A stretch of DNA of 64,000 nucleotides from Betaproteobacteria bacterium (GCA_016704535.1 JADIZZ010000004.1:434001-498000); one strand, 5' to 3'; shown: positions 49,281 through 60,457, numbered from the stretch's first letter. The notes: generated by a model not told the origin, from the letters alone. Program-made: numbers and translations.

Positions 49281-52200
49281 TCAGCCGCTGCGCGCCAGCA
49301 CCGGTGCCAGTGCCACCCCCGTGTGCGATCCCGACGACACGACCGCCTCGGGTGACCCTGCCACCACCACGCGCCCGCCGGCGCTGCCGCCGTCCGGGCC
49401 CAGATCGACCACCCAGTCGGCCTCGGCAATCACGTCGAGATCGTGCTCAATGACGATCACACTGTGGCCGCCGTCGACCAGCCGGTGCAGCACGCGGATG
49501 AGCTTCTCCACGTCGGCCATGTGCAGGCCCACCGTCGGCTCGTCCAGCACGTAGAGCGTCTTCGGCGGCTTCTGGCCACGCCGCGTCACGTCGTCGCGCA
49601 CCTTGCTCAGTTCGGTGACGAGCTTGATGCGCTGCGCCTCACCGCCGCTCAGCGTCGGTGAGGGCTGGCCGAGCGTCAGGTAGCCCAGCCCGACGTCCTT
49701 CAGCAGCTGCAGCGGGTGCGCGATGGCCGGCATGCTGGCGAAGAAGTCCACCGCCTCGTCGACCTCCATGCGCAGCACGTCGCCGATGCTCTTGCCGCGC
49801 CAGCTCACCGCCAGCGTCTCGGGGTTGAAGCGGGCGCCGTGGCAGGTGTCGCAGGGCACCTTCACGTCGGGCAGGAAGCTCATCGCGATGGTCTTCATGC
49901 CTTGCCCTTCGCAGCCCGGGCAGCGTCCGTCGCCGGTGTTGAAGGAGAAGCGCGCCGCGGCATACCCACGTGCGCGAGCCTCCAGCGTTTCGGTGAAGAG
50001 CTTGCGGATGCTGTCCCAGAAGCCGATGTAGGTGGCGGGGCAGGAACGCGGGGTCTTGCCTATGGGCGTCTGGTCGACCTCCAGCACGCGATCGATGTGC
50101 TGGAAGCCTTCCAGACTCTCGCAGCCGGCCCATTTCCTGCTGCCGGTCAGTGCACTTTGCACGTTGGCGAGCAGCACGTCGCGTGCCAGCGTGCTCTTGC
50201 CGCTGCCGCTGACGCCCGTCACCGCCACCAGGCGGCCCAGCGGCACGCGCAGGTCCACCTGCTGCAGGTTGTGCAGCGTGGCGCCGCGCAGCAGCAGGGC
50301 GGGTGCCGTCCAGTCGACGGGCCGACGCGGCACCAAGGGGTGGCGCAGCGGGTGAGCCAGCAGGCGGCCGGTGACGGAGTCGGGCTGCGCGGCCAGGTCG
50401 GCCGCCGTGCCCTCGGCCACCAGCCGGCCGCCGCGTTTGCCGGCCCCGGGGCCGATGTCGATCAGGTGTTCGGCCCGGCGGATGGTGTCTTCGTCATGCT
50501 CCACCACCACCAGCGTGTTGCCCGCCGCGCCCAGCTTGGCCAGCGCGCCGAGCAGGATGCCGTTGTCGCGCGGGTGCAGCCCGATGGTCGGCTCGTCGAG
50601 CACGTAGCACACGCCCTGCAGGTTGCTGCCCAGCTGCGCCGCCAGGCGGATGCGCTGCGCCTCGCCGCCGGAAAGCGTCGGCGCGGCGCGGTCCAGCGTC
50701 AGGTAGCCCAGGCCCACGTCTTCCAGGAATTCGAGGCGGCTCTTGATCTCGCTGACCACGTCGCGCGCGATGTCGGCGTCGCGACCCACCAGTTCCAGTG
50801 CGCCCATCCACTGTCGTGTCTCGTGCACGGACAGGCGTGCGATGTCGCTGATGGCCCGTTCCTCGAACGTCACGCCGCGTGCCGCCTTGTTCAGCCGTGC
50901 GCCGCCGCAGTCGCTGCACGGTGTGTCGGCGACACCCTCGACCTCGGGCTCCTCGCTCGGGAAGCTCTGTTCACGGCCCTTGTTGTCGTCGTCGCGCACC
51001 GAATCGTCATAGGCCTTGCGCTGCTCGCGCGTCAGCTTCAAGCCCGTGCCGACGCAGCCCGTGCACCAGCCGTGCTTGCTGTTGTAGCTGAACATGCGCG
51101 GGTCGAGTTCGGGGTAGCTGGTACCGCACACCGGGCAGGCGCGCTTGGTGCTGAAGACCTTCACCGCGCCGATGCCGCGGCCCTGCGTTCCGCCTTCCAC
51201 CATGCTGTCGTCCAGCCCGGCCAGCGGGTGCAGCAGGTGCAGCACGCCCTTGCCGAGGTCCAGCGTCTTGCTCAGCAGGGCGCGCAGCTCGGCCTCGTTC
51301 TCGGGCGTGATCACGATGTCGCCCACGGGCAGTTCCAGCGTGTGCTCCTTGAAGCGGTCCAGCCGCGGGAAGGGCGACAGGCTCACGAACTCGCCGTCGA
51401 TGCGCAGGTGCGTGTGGCCCCGCGCCTTGGCCCACTTCGCGAGGTCGGTGTAGACGCCCTTGCGGTTCACCACCAGCGGCGCCAACAGGCCGACGTGTTC
51501 ACCGCGGTGGTCGCGCAGGAGTTGCGCGGCGATGCTCTCGGCACTCTGCGCCTTCACCGGTGCGCCGTCGTGCACGCAATGCTGCAGGCCCAGCTTCACC
51601 CACAGCAGGCGCAGGAAGTGCCAGACCTCGGTGGTCGTCGCCACCGTGCTCTTGCGGCCGCCGCGGCTCAGGCGCTGTTCGATGGCCACCGTGGGCGGGA
51701 TGCCATACACCGCATCCACTTCCGGCCGCCCCGCCGGCTGCACGATGCTGCGCGCGTAGGCGTTCAGGCTCTCGAGATAACGCCGCTGGCCTTCGTTGAA
51801 GAGGATGTCGAAGGCCAGCGTGCTCTTGCCCGAACCGCTGACGCCGGTGATGACGTTGAACTTGCCGCGCGGGATGTCCACGCTCAGGTTCTTCAGGTTG
51901 TGTTCCTTGGCGTTGACGATGCGGATGCTGTTGTCGGCCGCCTGTCGCGCCTTGCGCGCCTCGCGCAGCACGCTCTGCAGCGCGCGGCCCTCTTCGGCCT
52001 GCGGCGTGCCGAAGCCCAAGGCCTGCGCATAGTCGCGCAGTGCCTTGCCGGTGTGCGACGTGGCGTGCGCCATCACGTCGTCGGGCGTGCCGGTGCACAC
52101 CACTTCGCCACCGGCCTCGCCGCCTTCCGGGCCCAGGTCGACGATCCAGTCGGCGGCGCGGATGACGTCGAGGTTGTGCTCGATGACGAGCAGCGAATGC

Positions 52201-54926
52201 CCCGCGTCCTGCAGCTTGCGCAGCGCGCGCATCAGCTTGGCGATGTCGTCGAAGTGCAGGCCGGTGGTCGGCTCGTCGAAGAGGAAGAGGGTGCCGCGCC
52301 TGGCGATGCGCGACGACGCGTAGCTGCTGGCCGAAGCCGCGGCGTCGGCCAGGAAGCCGGCCAGCTTCAGGCGCTGCGCCTCGCCGCCGGACAGCGTCGG
52401 CACCGGCTGGCCCAGACGCACGTAGTCCAGCCCCACATCGACGATGGGCTGCAGCCGCGCCACCACCTCGCGGTCGTTCTGGAACCAGTGCGCGGCCTCA
52501 GCCACGGTGAGGTCCAGCACGTCGGCGATGCTCAGCTGCATCGGGCCACGGACGATCTTGACGTCCAGGATCTCGGCGCGGTAACGCCGCCCGTCGCAGT
52601 CGGGGCAGCGCAGGTAGACGTCGCTCAGGAACTGCATCTCGACGTGCTCGAAACCGCTGCCCCCGCAGGTGGGGCAGCGGCCGTCGCCGGCGTTGAAGCT
52701 GAAGGTGCCGGCGGTATAGCTGCGCTCGCGCGCCAGCGGCGCGTCCGCGAAGATCTTGCGCAGCTCGTCGAAGGCGCCGACGTAACTCGCCGGGTTGCTG
52801 CGAGCGGTCTTGCCGATGGGGCTCTGGTCGACGAAGACAGCGTCGCTCAGCAGGTCGGCGCCGAGCAGGCGGTCGAACTCGCCCGGCGTCTCAGTGGCCT
52901 TGCCGAAGTGGCGCGCGAGCGCGGGGTAGAGCACGTCCTGGATCAACGTGCTCTTGCCGGAACCGCTGACGCCCGTCACGCACACCAGGCGCTGCAGCGG
53001 CAGGCTCACCGTCACGTTGCGCAGGTTGTGATCCCGTGCGCCTTCCAGCACCAGCTTGGGCGTAGCCTCGTTGACGAGCTTGCGAAAGCCCGTGTGCACC
53101 TGCTTGCGGCCACCGAGGTAGGCGCCGGTGAGCGTGTCGGCGTTGCGCGCGTCTTCCGGCGTGCCGTCGAAGACGATCTGCCCGCCGCGTTCACCCGGGC
53201 CTGGGCCCATGTCGATGAGCCGATCGGCCGCCAGCATCACCGCCGGGTCGTGTTCCACAACCACGAGGGTATTGCCGGCATCACGCAGCCGCTGCATGGC
53301 CTGAACGATGCGGTTCATGTCGCGCGGGTGCAGGCCGATGCTGGGCTCGTCCAACACGAACATCGTGTTGACGAGGCTGGTGCCCAGCGCGGTGGTCAGG
53401 TTGATGCGCTGCACTTCGCCGCCCGACAGCGTGCGGCTCTGGCGGTCGAGCGTGAGGTAGCCCAGTCCGACGTCGCACAAGTACTTCAGCCGCGTGCGCA
53501 CCTCGTCGAGTAGCAGCTTCAGCGCGTCGTCCAACATCGTGCTGGGCAGCGTCAGGCTGTCGAAGAAGCGGCGCAGGCGTTCGATGCTCAGCTGCATCAG
53601 GTCATGCAGGCTCAGGCCGGGCAGCGCTTCGAGCTGGTCGCGCGACCAGGTCGCGCCCACCGGCAGGTAACGTTTCGCGGGCGGCAGCACGGCGTCGGCG
53701 CCGGGCCGGTCACCGATGCGCCACAGCAGCGCCTCCAGCTTCAGCCGCGCGCCGCCGCAAGCGGTGCAGGGCGTGTAGCTGCGGTACTTCGACAAGAGCA
53801 CGCGGATGTGCATCTTGTAGGCCTTGCTCTCCAGGTACTCGAAGAAGCGCCGCACGCCGTACCACTGCTTGTTCCAGTTGCCGGCCCAGTTCGGCGTGCC
53901 CTCGATGACCCAGTCGCGCTGCGTCGGCGTCAGCTGGCTCCAGGGTGTGTCGCGCGGGATGCCGGCTTCGCCCGCGTACTTGATGAGGTCGTCCTGGCAG
54001 TCCTTCCACGCCGGTGTCTGCATCGGCTTGATGGCGCCGTTGCGCAGCGTCTTGCGCACGTCCGGGATGACCAGCCCCATGTCGACGCCGATGACGCGCC
54101 CAAAGCCGCGGCAGGTGTCGCAGGCACCGTAGGCGCTGTTGAAGCTGAACATCGCCGGCTGCGGGTCGGCGTAGCGGCGGTCGCTCTCGGGGCAGTGCAG
54201 GCCGGTGCTGTACTTCCACGGCTGCGCGTCGTCGCCGGCAAACACGGTCAGCCGGCCGCTGCCGCGCTTGATCGCCAGCTCGATGGCGTCGAGCACCCGT
54301 ACCTTCTCGGCGCCGGCCAGGCGCAGGCGGTCGGCGACCACATCGAGGATCTTGCGCTGGCCATCGACGCGTTCGCCATGGACCCGCGTGAAGCCGCTGG
54401 CGGCCAGCCACTGTTCCTGCTGCTCGGCCGTGGTGTCGGCGGGCAGTTCGACCGGGAAGGTGAAGATCAGCCGCGGGTCACCCGCCGCGGCGGCGCGCGC
54501 CAGCAGGTCGGCGTAGATGGTCTCGGGCGTGTCATGGCGCACCGGCAGCGCCGTCTGCTGGTCGAACAGCTGCGCGGCGCGCGCGAACAGCAGCTTCAGG
54601 TGGTCGTTCAGCTCGGTCATCGTGCCGACCGTCGAGCGCGAGGTGCGCACCGGGTTGGTCTGGTCGATGGCGATGGCCGGCGGCACGCCGTCCACGCGGT
54701 CGACCGCCGGGCGGTCCATGCGGTCGAGGAACTGGCGCGCGTAGGCGCTGAAGGTCTCGACGTAGCGCCGCTGGCCCTCGGCATACAACGTGTCGAAGAC
54801 CAGGCTGCTCTTGCCCGAGCCGCTGGGCCCGGTGACGACCGTCAGCTCGCCGGTCTGGATGTCGAGGTCGAGGTTCTTGAGGTTGTGCTGGCGCGCACCG
54901 CGGATTCGAATGACACCGGACGACAT
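49281..54926 (-). CDS. uvrA: Double-length UvrA (two UvrA units fused)
   Basis: UvrA finds DNA damage in nucleotide excision repair and loads UvrB. At 1881 residues this is about twice normal: two complete UvrA-like units in tandem, each with two ABC ATPase cores, so four Walker A motifs (GPSGSGKSS near 35; GVSGSGKST near 655, 1030 and 1573) and four LSGGE signatures. In unit 1 the first zinc site has lost one cysteine (HCPESDRRY, near 245, where the second unit keeps CPVC); later zinc fingers CPTCGG and CPDCDG are intact, as are all in unit 2. Such fused UvrA proteins are known in Burkholderiales and other Proteobacteria, often beside a normal uvrA elsewhere; none is in this window. AGAAGG precedes the ATG. 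Confidence 0.93.
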   Translation of the reverse strand: MSSGVIRIRGARQHNLKNLDLDIQTGELTVVTGPSGSGKSSLVFDTLYAEGQRRYVETFSAYARQFLDRMDRPAVDRVDGVPPAIAIDQTNPVRTSRSTVGTMTELNDHLKLLFARAAQLFDQQTALPVRHDTPETIYADLLARAAAAGDPRLIFTFPVELPADTTAEQQEQWLAASGFTRVHGERVDGQRKILDVVADRLRLAGAEKVRVLDAIELAIKRGSGRLTVFAGDDAQPWKYSTGLHCPESDRRYADPQPAMFSFNSAYGACDTCRGFGRVIGVDMGLVIPDVRKTLRNGAIKPMQTPAWKDCQDDLIKYAGEAGIPRDTPWSQLTPTQRDWVIEGTPNWAGNWNKQWYGVRRFFEYLESKAYKMHIRVLLSKYRSYTPCTACGGARLKLEALLWRIGDRPGADAVLPPAKRYLPVGATWSRDQLEALPGLSLHDLMQLSIERLRRFFDSLTLPSTMLDDALKLLLDEVRTRLKYLCDVGLGYLTLDRQSRTLSGGEVQRINLTTALGTSLVNTMFVLDEPSIGLHPRDMNRIVQAMQRLRDAGNTLVVVEHDPAVMLAADRLIDMGPGPGERGGQIVFDGTPEDARNADTLTGAYLGGRKQVHTGFRKLVNEATPKLVLEGARDHNLRNVTVSLPLQRLVCVTGVSGSGKSTLIQDVLYPALARHFGKATETPGEFDRLLGADLLSDAVFVDQSPIGKTARSNPASYVGAFDELRKIFADAPLARERSYTAGTFSFNAGDGRCPTCGGSGFEHVEMQFLSDVYLRCPDCDGRRYRAEILDVKIVRGPMQLSIADVLDLTVAEAAHWFQNDREVVARLQPIVDVGLDYVRLGQPVPTLSGGEAQRLKLAGFLADAAASASSYASSRIARRGTLFLFDEPTTGLHFDDIAKLMRALRKLQDAGHSLLVIEHNLDVIRAADWIVDLGPEGGEAGGEVVCTGTPDDVMAHATSHTGKALRDYAQALGFGTPQAEEGRALQSVLREARKARQAADNSIRIVNAKEHNLKNLSVDIPRGKFNVITGVSGSGKSTLAFDILFNEGQRRYLESLNAYARSIVQPAGRPEVDAVYGIPPTVAIEQRLSRGGRKSTVATTTEVWHFLRLLWVKLGLQHCVHDGAPVKAQSAESIAAQLLRDHRGEHVGLLAPLVVNRKGVYTDLAKWAKARGHTHLRIDGEFVSLSPFPRLDRFKEHTLELPVGDIVITPENEAELRALLSKTLDLGKGVLHLLHPLAGLDDSMVEGGTQGRGIGAVKVFSTKRACPVCGTSYPELDPRMFSYNSKHGWCTGCVGTGLKLTREQRKAYDDSVRDDDNKGREQSFPSEEPEVEGVADTPCSDCGGARLNKAARGVTFEERAISDIARLSVHETRQWMGALELVGRDADIARDVVSEIKSRLEFLEDVGLGYLTLDRAAPTLSGGEAQRIRLAAQLGSNLQGVCYVLDEPTIGLHPRDNGILLGALAKLGAAGNTLVVVEHDEDTIRRAEHLIDIGPGAGKRGGRLVAEGTAADLAAQPDSVTGRLLAHPLRHPLVPRRPVDWTAPALLLRGATLHNLQQVDLRVPLGRLVAVTGVSGSGKSTLARDVLLANVQSALTGSRKWAGCESLEGFQHIDRVLEVDQTPIGKTPRSCPATYIGFWDSIRKLFTETLEARARGYAAARFSFNTGDGRCPGCEGQGMKTIAMSFLPDVKVPCDTCHGARFNPETLAVSWRGKSIGDVLRMEVDEAVDFFASMPAIAHPLQLLKDVGLGYLTLGQPSPTLSGGEAQRIKLVTELSKVRDDVTRRGQKPPKTLYVLDEPTVGLHMADVEKLIRVLHRLVDGGHSVIVIEHDLDVIAEADWVVDLGPDGGSAGGRVVVAGSPEAVVSSGSHTGVALAPVLARSG

Positions 54927-55064
54927 GGAGACCTTCTGAACGGCAAGGGCAAGGATTCTAGGGATGCCCTGCCGTCATCGACGGCGCACGGGCTTGGCGC
55001 CACTCAAGCCGCGGCCGCGGTGCGCCGATATGCCGGATGCACGCCGCTGCCGCGAGAAATACCC

Positions 55065-57209
55065 ATGCGCCAGAACCTCCCCGTCACCCAGCGGGAATAC
55101 GCCCTGAACGCCGACCAGAGCATCGTCTCGGTCACCGACACCCAGGGCCGCATCACCTATTGCAACCCGGCTTTCGTCGACGCCAGCGGCTTCAGCAAGG
55201 ACGAACTTCTGGGCCAGCCGCACAACCTCGTGCGCCACCCCGACATGCCCGAGGAAGCCTTCCGCGACATGTGGGCCACGCTGCAGTCGGGTCGGCCGTG
55301 GACGGCAGTGGTGAAAAACCGCCGCAAGAACGGCGACCACTACTGGGTGCGGGCCAACGCCGCGCCGATGAGGGACGGCGAGCGCATCGTCGGCTACCTG
55401 TCGGTGCGAACCCCGGCCAGCCCCGACGAAGTGGCACCGGCCGCCGCCTTGTATGCACGCATGAACGACGAGGCCGCGCGGGGCCGCCGTCGTATCGGGC
55501 TGCGGCGGGGCCGCGTGGTGCGCCTGGACCCGCTGGGCCGCCTCGTGCAGGGGCTGGGGGAGCAAATGCGCCGCTTCGGCATGGCCGGCGCACTGGGCCT
55601 GGGCACTGTGCTGGCCACCGGGGCCCTGGCCAGCGAGATGCCGGCCTGGGCTTGGGTGCCGATGGGCGCGGTGCTCTACACCGGCGCCCAGCTCGCCGGC
55701 CGTCGCATGGGCCTGGCGGCCTGGCGGGGCGTGCTCGACGACGTCGTTCACCTCGCCGCTTGCGACCTGGCGCACGACGTGCGTGTCGATGGCGAAGGCC
55801 TGCACGGCGAGATGCAGCGTGCGCTGTCTCAGCTGGCCGTGAACCTGCGCAGCGTGGTCGGCGAGGCGCGGCTGGAGATCGAGAACGTGCGCGGCGCCGC
55901 GGCCGAGATCAGCGCCGGCAACCGCAACCTCTCCGGACGCACCAGCTCGCAGGCTGCCAGCCTGGAAGAGACGGCCGCGTCGATGGAACAGATCAACAGC
56001 ACCGTCAAGCAGAGCGCCGCTTCGGCCGCACAGGGCACGAAGCTGGCGGCCGACGCCAAGCAGACCGCTGAGCGCAGCCACGCAGCCGTGCTGGGCGTGG
56101 TGGACGCCATGGGCGGCATCACCGAGTCGTCGCGCCGCATCGGCGAGATCATCCACGTCATCGAGGGCGTGGCCTTCCAGACCAACATCCTGGCGCTGAA
56201 CGCGGCCGTGGAAGCGGCGCGGGCGGGCGAAGCGGGCCGCGGCTTTGCCGTCGTTGCGGCCGAGGTGCGCACGCTGGCCCAGCGCACCACCGGCGCCGCC
56301 CGCGAGATCCGGCAGCTGATCCAGGAATCGACCGAGCGTGTCAGTGCCGGCAGCCAGCACACCCAGGCCGCGCAGCAGCGCATGCAGGAAGCGCTGCAGG
56401 CCGTGCAGGACGTCAGCACGCTGCTGGACCAGATCAGCACCGCCGCCGGCGAGCAGCAGATGGGCGTGGCCCAGGTGAACGAGGCCGTGACCGACCTCGA
56501 CACCATCACGCAGAAGAACGCTGCGCTGGTGGACGAGCTCGCCGCCGCCGCGCAGGCGCTCGACGGCCAGGTGGAGGGCGTGACCAGCACGATGAGCATG
56601 TTCCGCCTGCGCGCCGGCGAGGTGACGGTGGCCGAGCGCGACGCCGTGGCGCTGCGCCGCGATGCGAAAGCACAAGCCGCCGTGACGTCCACGGTGAGCC
56701 TGGACGACGCCGTCGCGCGCCACCAGCAATGGAAGACGACGCTGCGCAACGCCGCGATGCGGGGCGAGAAGCTCGACGCCGACAAACTGACCCACGACAA
56801 CTGCTGCCCGCTCGGCGGCTGGCTGCACGGCGACGGCCGCCGCCAGTGGGGCACGCACCCGGCGTTCACCGAACTGCTGAACCGCCACGCCGTCTTCCAC
56901 CGCGAGGCGGGCCGCGTGGCGCAGGTCGTCAACGCCGGCCGCAAGGACGAGGCGCTGCGGCTGCTGGACGACGGTACCGCCTTCGCCGACGCGACGCAGG
57001 CCACCGTGCTGGCCATCCGCAAGCTACAGACGGAACGGCTGCCGGCAGCCGGGCCCGCGGCCGTTGCGCCACCAAACGTGACACCCGCCAGCGTGCCCGC
57101 CAGTGCGCCGGCGAACAAGCGCGCACCGGCAGCCGTGGCGCCCGCCGCGCCCGCCAAGCGCCCCGCGCCCGTGGCGGCGGGCGCCGACGACGACTGGACG
57201 AGCTTCTGA
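55065..57209 (+). CDS. Aer-like chemoreceptor with PAS, MCP and CZB zinc domains
   Basis: The 714-residue protein is a methyl-accepting chemotaxis receptor without a periplasmic sensor. Order: cytoplasmic PAS domain (~10-115; [20 protein letters not shown], as in Aer, usually FAD or haem), two short hydrophobic helices (~165-215), an MCP signalling hairpin with tip [19 protein letters not shown] near residue 370, a CZB domain (~548-640; [41 protein letters not shown]) that in relatives binds zinc through three His and one Cys, and an Ala/Pro linker ending in DWTSF, matching the CheR/CheB tether pentapeptide consensus. Redox and zinc or hypochlorite sensing is likely. Divergent from uvrA. Confidence 0.9.
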   Translation: MRQNLPVTQREYALNADQSIVSVTDTQGRITYCNPAFVDASGFSKDELLGQPHNLVRHPDMPEEAFRDMWATLQSGRPWTAVVKNRRKNGDHYWVRANAAPMRDGERIVGYLSVRTPASPDEVAPAAALYARMNDEAARGRRRIGLRRGRVVRLDPLGRLVQGLGEQMRRFGMAGALGLGTVLATGALASEMPAWAWVPMGAVLYTGAQLAGRRMGLAAWRGVLDDVVHLAACDLAHDVRVDGEGLHGEMQRALSQLAVNLRSVVGEARLEIENVRGAAAEISAGNRNLSGRTSSQAASLEETAASMEQINSTVKQSAASAAQGTKLAADAKQTAERSHAAVLGVVDAMGGITESSRRIGEIIHVIEGVAFQTNILALNAAVEAARAGEAGRGFAVVAAEVRTLAQRTTGAAREIRQLIQESTERVSAGSQHTQAAQQRMQEALQAVQDVSTLLDQISTAAGEQQMGVAQVNEAVTDLDTITQKNAALVDELAAAAQALDGQVEGVTSTMSMFRLRAGEVTVAERDAVALRRDAKAQAAVTSTVSLDDAVARHQQWKTTLRNAAMRGEKLDADKLTHDNCCPLGGWLHGDGRRQWGTHPAFTELLNRHAVFHREAGRVAQVVNAGRKDEALRLLDDGTAFADATQATVLAIRKLQTERLPAAGPAAVAPPNVTPASVPASAPANKRAPAAVAPAAPAKRPAPVAAGADDDWTSF

Positions 57210-57260
57210 GGTTCGGCGGGCGGGCCCTCGCGGGCCCGACGACCCAGGGATTTTCCCGCC

Positions 57261-57289
57261 TTGTGATGCTGTAATTACAGAGTTATCTT
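57261..57289 (+). promoter_or_regulatory. Promoter of gntR, likely leaderless
   Basis: TTGTGA (57261-57266) and TATCTT (57284-57289) are 17 bases apart; the -10 ends six bases before GTG 57296. GGAGG is present but only one base from GTG, too close to serve as a Shine-Dalgarno. Confidence 0.55.
57269..57280. promoter_or_regulatory. Palindromic operator in the gntR promoter spacer
   Basis: CTGTAATTACAG is a perfect 12-bp palindrome lying between the -35 and -10 of the gntR promoter. FadR-subfamily GntR proteins bind such short palindromes, so autoregulation of the malonate cluster by the adjacent regulator is likely. Confidence 0.6.
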
Positions 57290-57295
57290 GGAGGC

Positions 57296-58015
57296 GTGAC
57301 CGAATCTCCCGCCCTTCCGCTGCGCGGCACCTCGCTGCACGACGGCGTGGCCACGCGCCTGCGAGGCCTGGTCTTCGACGGCTCACTTGCGCCCGGTGAG
57401 TACATCGACGAAAAGGCGCTGGCAGCGGCCTGGCAGGTCAGCCGCACGCCGCTGCGCGAGGCGCTGAAGGTGCTGGCCGCCGAGGGGCTGGTGGAACTGG
57501 TGCCGCACCGCGGCTGCCGTGTCATCGAGCTCACCGAGGACGACGCCGACGCGCTGTTCCCGGTGATGGCCCTGCTGGAAGGCCGCTGCGCTTTCGAGGC
57601 TGCCCGAAAGGCCGGCGCCGAAGACCTGCGCACGCTGGCCCACCTGCACGACGCGCTGGAGCGCCACGCGGCCGCCGAAGACATCGACGGCTACTACCGC
57701 GCCAACCACGCCTTCCACGGTGCCGTGCAGGCGCTGGCCACCAACCGCTGGCTCGACCGTGTCACCGGTGACCTGCGTCGCTTCATGCGCCTGATGCGCG
57801 GGCGCCAACTGGCGCTGCCGGGGCGCATCGCGGCGTCGATCAACGAACACCGCGTGCTGATGGACGCATTCGTGCAGCACGACGCCGAGCGCGCCGAGCG
57901 TGCGATGCACGACCACCTGATGGCGCAGCTGGCAGCGCTGAAGAAGCTGCGCCGCAGCGTGCGCGCAGCCACTCCCCGCACCCGAGCCGCCACCGGAGCA
58001 CGCCATGCTCGATGA
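57296..58015 (+). CDS. GntR-family regulator (FadR type) of malonate utilisation
   Basis: The 239-residue protein has an N-terminal winged helix (SLHDGVATRLRGLVFDGSLAPGEYIDEKALAAAWQVSRTPLREALKVLAAEGLVE) and a C-terminal all-helical FCD ligand domain (~90-220) with VMALLEGRCAFEAAR and conserved Asp/His (NHAFHGAVQ, INEHRVLMDAF) that bind a metal and a carboxylate effector. By position and family it is a MatR-like regulator responding to malonate or malonyl-CoA. Its stop overlaps matA by 11 bases. Start at GTG 57296. Confidence 0.85.
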   Translation: MTESPALPLRGTSLHDGVATRLRGLVFDGSLAPGEYIDEKALAAAWQVSRTPLREALKVLAAEGLVELVPHRGCRVIELTEDDADALFPVMALLEGRCAFEAARKAGAEDLRTLAHLHDALERHAAAEDIDGYYRANHAFHGAVQALATNRWLDRVTGDLRRFMRLMRGRQLALPGRIAASINEHRVLMDAFVQHDAERAERAMHDHLMAQLAALKKLRRSVRAATPRTRAATGARHAR

Positions 58016-59312
58016 GATCCGCCACGCCGCCGCGCGGCAGCGCGTCGCCCGCTCGGTGCGGCGCATGACGCTCGACTGCAGGCGCCTGCTGTCCGAGAAG
58101 GGTGAACTCGGCGGCATGGCGTTGGCGCGCGACCTCATCGACCGCCTGGAGACGCTGGAAGACGAGCAGCTGGACGGGTTCTTCGACTTCCTGGCAGCCG
58201 ACCTCAGCCCCGACCCGCAGGCCGTGCTGAAGGCGGCGCAGGCCTATGCCGACGCGCCCGGCGCGGCCACGCTGGTGCCGCTGACGCGCCTGGCCGAACC
58301 GCCGCGGCAGGAACTCTTCCGGCGCCTCAACCGCATGCCGGGTGGCACCGCGGCGGTGTTGCGCCTGCGCCGCGCGCTGCTGCGCGCGCTGCCGCGCAAG
58401 CCCGAGCTGGCCGCCATCGAAGCCGACCTGCTGCACCTGCTGAACAGCTGGTTCAACCCTGGCTTCCTGCAGAAACGGCGTGTCGACTGGAACGCGCCGG
58501 CGCAACTGCTGGAAAAGATCATCCACCACGAGGCCGTGCACACCATCGACGGCTGGGACGACCTGCGCCGCCGCCTGCAGCCCGACCGCCGCTGCTTCGC
58601 CTTCTTCCACCCGCAGCTGCCCGACGAGCCGCTGATCTTCGTGGAGGTGGCGCTGCTGCCCGAGATGCCGGGCGCCATCGCACCGCTGATCGACAAGGCC
58701 AGCACGCCGCTGGCGCCAGACCGGTTTCGCGTCGCGGCCTTCTACAGCATCAGCAACTGCGAGCCGGGGCTGCGCGGCGTGTCGCTGGGCAACTTCCTCA
58801 TCAAGACCGTGGCCACGCAGCTGCAGCGTGAACTGCCGCGGCTGAAGAGCTTCTGCACGCTGTCGCCGATACCCGGCTTCGCGGTCTGGCTGCTGGCCGA
58901 GCCCGACTTCACCACGCTGCCCGGCATGAAGAAGGGCGGCGTGGCCGAGCTCGAAGCCGCACGCGAGCTGCTGCGCAAGCTGTGCGACGGCGACCTCGGC
59001 GCGCTGCAGGGCCATGCCGTGCACGACAAGCTGGGCGAGCCCGGCAGCGCCGCGCTGCGGCTGCTGTGCGGTGCCTACCTCACGCTGCTGTCGACCACGC
59101 CGCAGGGCGACCCGGTGGCTCGTTTCCACCTCGACAACGGTGCGCGCCTGGAACGCCTGAACCCGCGTGGCAACATGTCTGCAAAGGGCCTGCGCCAGTC
59201 CTTCGGCCTGATGGTCAACTACGTTTACGACCTGGCCAAGGTCGAAGCCAGCCACGCCAAGTTCCGCCAGGGAGAAGTGGCGCGCTCTCGCGCCATCACC
59301 ACGCCGGGTTGA
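58005..59312 (+). CDS. matA: Malonyl-CoA decarboxylase
   Basis: The enzyme decarboxylates malonyl-CoA to acetyl-CoA. The 435-residue protein has an N-terminal helical domain (1-~140) and a C-terminal catalytic GNAT-like domain with LLHLLNSWFNPGFLQKRRVDWNAP, EAVHTIDGWDDLRRRL, RRCFAFFHPQLPDEPLIFVEVAL and FCTLSPIPGF; conserved Ser and His for decarboxylation lie in these segments. With matB it converts malonate to acetyl-CoA. Overlaps gntR. Confidence 0.95.
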   Translation: MLDEIRHAAARQRVARSVRRMTLDCRRLLSEKGELGGMALARDLIDRLETLEDEQLDGFFDFLAADLSPDPQAVLKAAQAYADAPGAATLVPLTRLAEPPRQELFRRLNRMPGGTAAVLRLRRALLRALPRKPELAAIEADLLHLLNSWFNPGFLQKRRVDWNAPAQLLEKIIHHEAVHTIDGWDDLRRRLQPDRRCFAFFHPQLPDEPLIFVEVALLPEMPGAIAPLIDKASTPLAPDRFRVAAFYSISNCEPGLRGVSLGNFLIKTVATQLQRELPRLKSFCTLSPIPGFAVWLLAEPDFTTLPGMKKGGVAELEAARELLRKLCDGDLGALQGHAVHDKLGEPGSAALRLLCGAYLTLLSTTPQGDPVARFHLDNGARLERLNPRGNMSAKGLRQSFGLMVNYVYDLAKVEASHAKFRQGEVARSRAITTPG

Positions 59313-59367
59313 GCGACGCAGAGCGCCTTCCCGCAGAATCCACAGCCCACAAGACGGAGACGAACCG

Positions 59368-60354
59368 ATGACCCCATACCCCCGCACGACGCGACGCACC
59401 GTTCTCCTTGCCGGCGCCTCCGCGCTGGCCGCGCCCTGGGTGCACGCGCAGAGCACTTGGCCCAGCAAACCGGTGACGGTGATCGTGCCCTTCCCGCCCG
59501 GCGGCGGCACCGACGCCTTCGCGCGGCCGCTGTTCGCGATGATGAGCAAGAACACCGGCAAGCAGTTCGTCATCGACAACAAGGGCGGGGCCGGCGGCAC
59601 CCTGGGCGCCGGCCTGGCGGCGCGGGCCGCGCCCGACGGCGCCAACTTCTTCATGGGCGCAGTGCACCACACCATCGCACCCAGCATGTACCCCAAGCTC
59701 GACTACAACATCGAGACCGACTTCGTGCCCGTGGGCCTGGTGGCCAGCGTGCCGCAGGTCATCGTCGTCAACCCGCAAAAGGTGCAGGCCACGAACCTGA
59801 AGGAGTTGCTGGACTTCATCCGCAAGAACCCGGGCAGGCTCAACTACGCCTCGGCCGGCAACGGCACCAGCCACCATCTGGCCGGCGAGCTGTTCAAGCT
59901 GCAGACCAAGACCTTCATCACGCACATTCCCTACCGCGGCGCCGGCCCGGCACTGCAGGACCTGATCGCCGGCCAGGTGGACATGATGTTCGACGGCCTG
60001 GGCAGCAGCGCCGCCCACATCAAGGGCGGCCGGCTGCGCGCCATTGCGGTGGCCGCCGACAAGCGCGCACCGGGTTTCGCCGATCTCGTCACCGCCCCCG
60101 AGGCCGGCGAGAAGGACTACAAGGTCGCCACCTGGTACGGCATCTGGGCGCCCAAGGGCACGCCGAAAGAGGCCGTGGCCGCGATGGCCGAAGAGATGCG
60201 CAAGGCCGTCGGCAGCCCTGAACTGAAGGCCACCTGGAACGGCATGGGCGCCGAGACGCCCAACGTCTGGACCGACGACTTCGGCAAGTTCGCCAGCAGC
60301 GAGGTGAAGCGCTGGGCCGTGGTGGTCAAGAGCTCCGGAGCGAAGTTGGACTGA
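59368..60354 (+). CDS. Tripartite tricarboxylate transporter receptor (Bug/TctC)
   Basis: The 328-residue periplasmic solute-binding protein has a signal peptide with twin Arg (TRRTVLLAGASALAAPWVHAQ), then the Bug fold: WPSKPVTVIVPFPPGGGTDAFARP, NKGGAGGTLGA, YASAGNGTSHHLAGELFK, IPYRGAGPALQDLIAGQVD. These proteins bind small carboxylates; the neighbours make malonate the likely ligand. TctA and TctB membrane subunits are not here, so it must work with components encoded elsewhere or as a sensor subunit. Confidence 0.92.
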   Translation: MTPYPRTTRRTVLLAGASALAAPWVHAQSTWPSKPVTVIVPFPPGGGTDAFARPLFAMMSKNTGKQFVIDNKGGAGGTLGAGLAARAAPDGANFFMGAVHHTIAPSMYPKLDYNIETDFVPVGLVASVPQVIVVNPQKVQATNLKELLDFIRKNPGRLNYASAGNGTSHHLAGELFKLQTKTFITHIPYRGAGPALQDLIAGQVDMMFDGLGSSAAHIKGGRLRAIAVAADKRAPGFADLVTAPEAGEKDYKVATWYGIWAPKGTPKEAVAAMAEEMRKAVGSPELKATWNGMGAETPNVWTDDFGKFASSEVKRWAVVVKSSGAKLD

Positions 60355-60447
60355 CCCCCGAAGCGGCTTCGCCGCTCCCCCCCTTGGAAAGGGGGCGACG
60401 CCAGCGGCCCGGCAGAGCCGGTTCGCGGCGTCCGCTCGATAGCGAGA
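60355..60447. repeat. Mosaic intergenic repeat of hairpins
   Basis: The 103-bp gap between the Bug gene and matB holds three consecutive inverted repeats: AGCGGC-TTC-GCCGCT, a C-run/G-run hairpin (CCCCCTT/AAGGGGG region), and GCCGGCAGAGCCGG. I recall near-identical extragenic elements scattered in Comamonadaceae and Rubrivivax relatives. No second copy was found by eye in this window. Confidence 0.6.
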
Positions 60448-60457
60448 CCGAACTGCC

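Noticed and set aside
49716..53513. Very long plus-strand open frame opposite uvrA
   Set aside because: It is a shadow in high-GC DNA: no known domain, His/Val/Ala-rich composition, and the minus strand carries an unmistakable UvrA.
53604..55064. Upstream extension of the chemoreceptor frame over uvrA
   Set aside because: Open frame only by composition; the PAS domain begins just after the ATG at 55065, so the extension is not translated.
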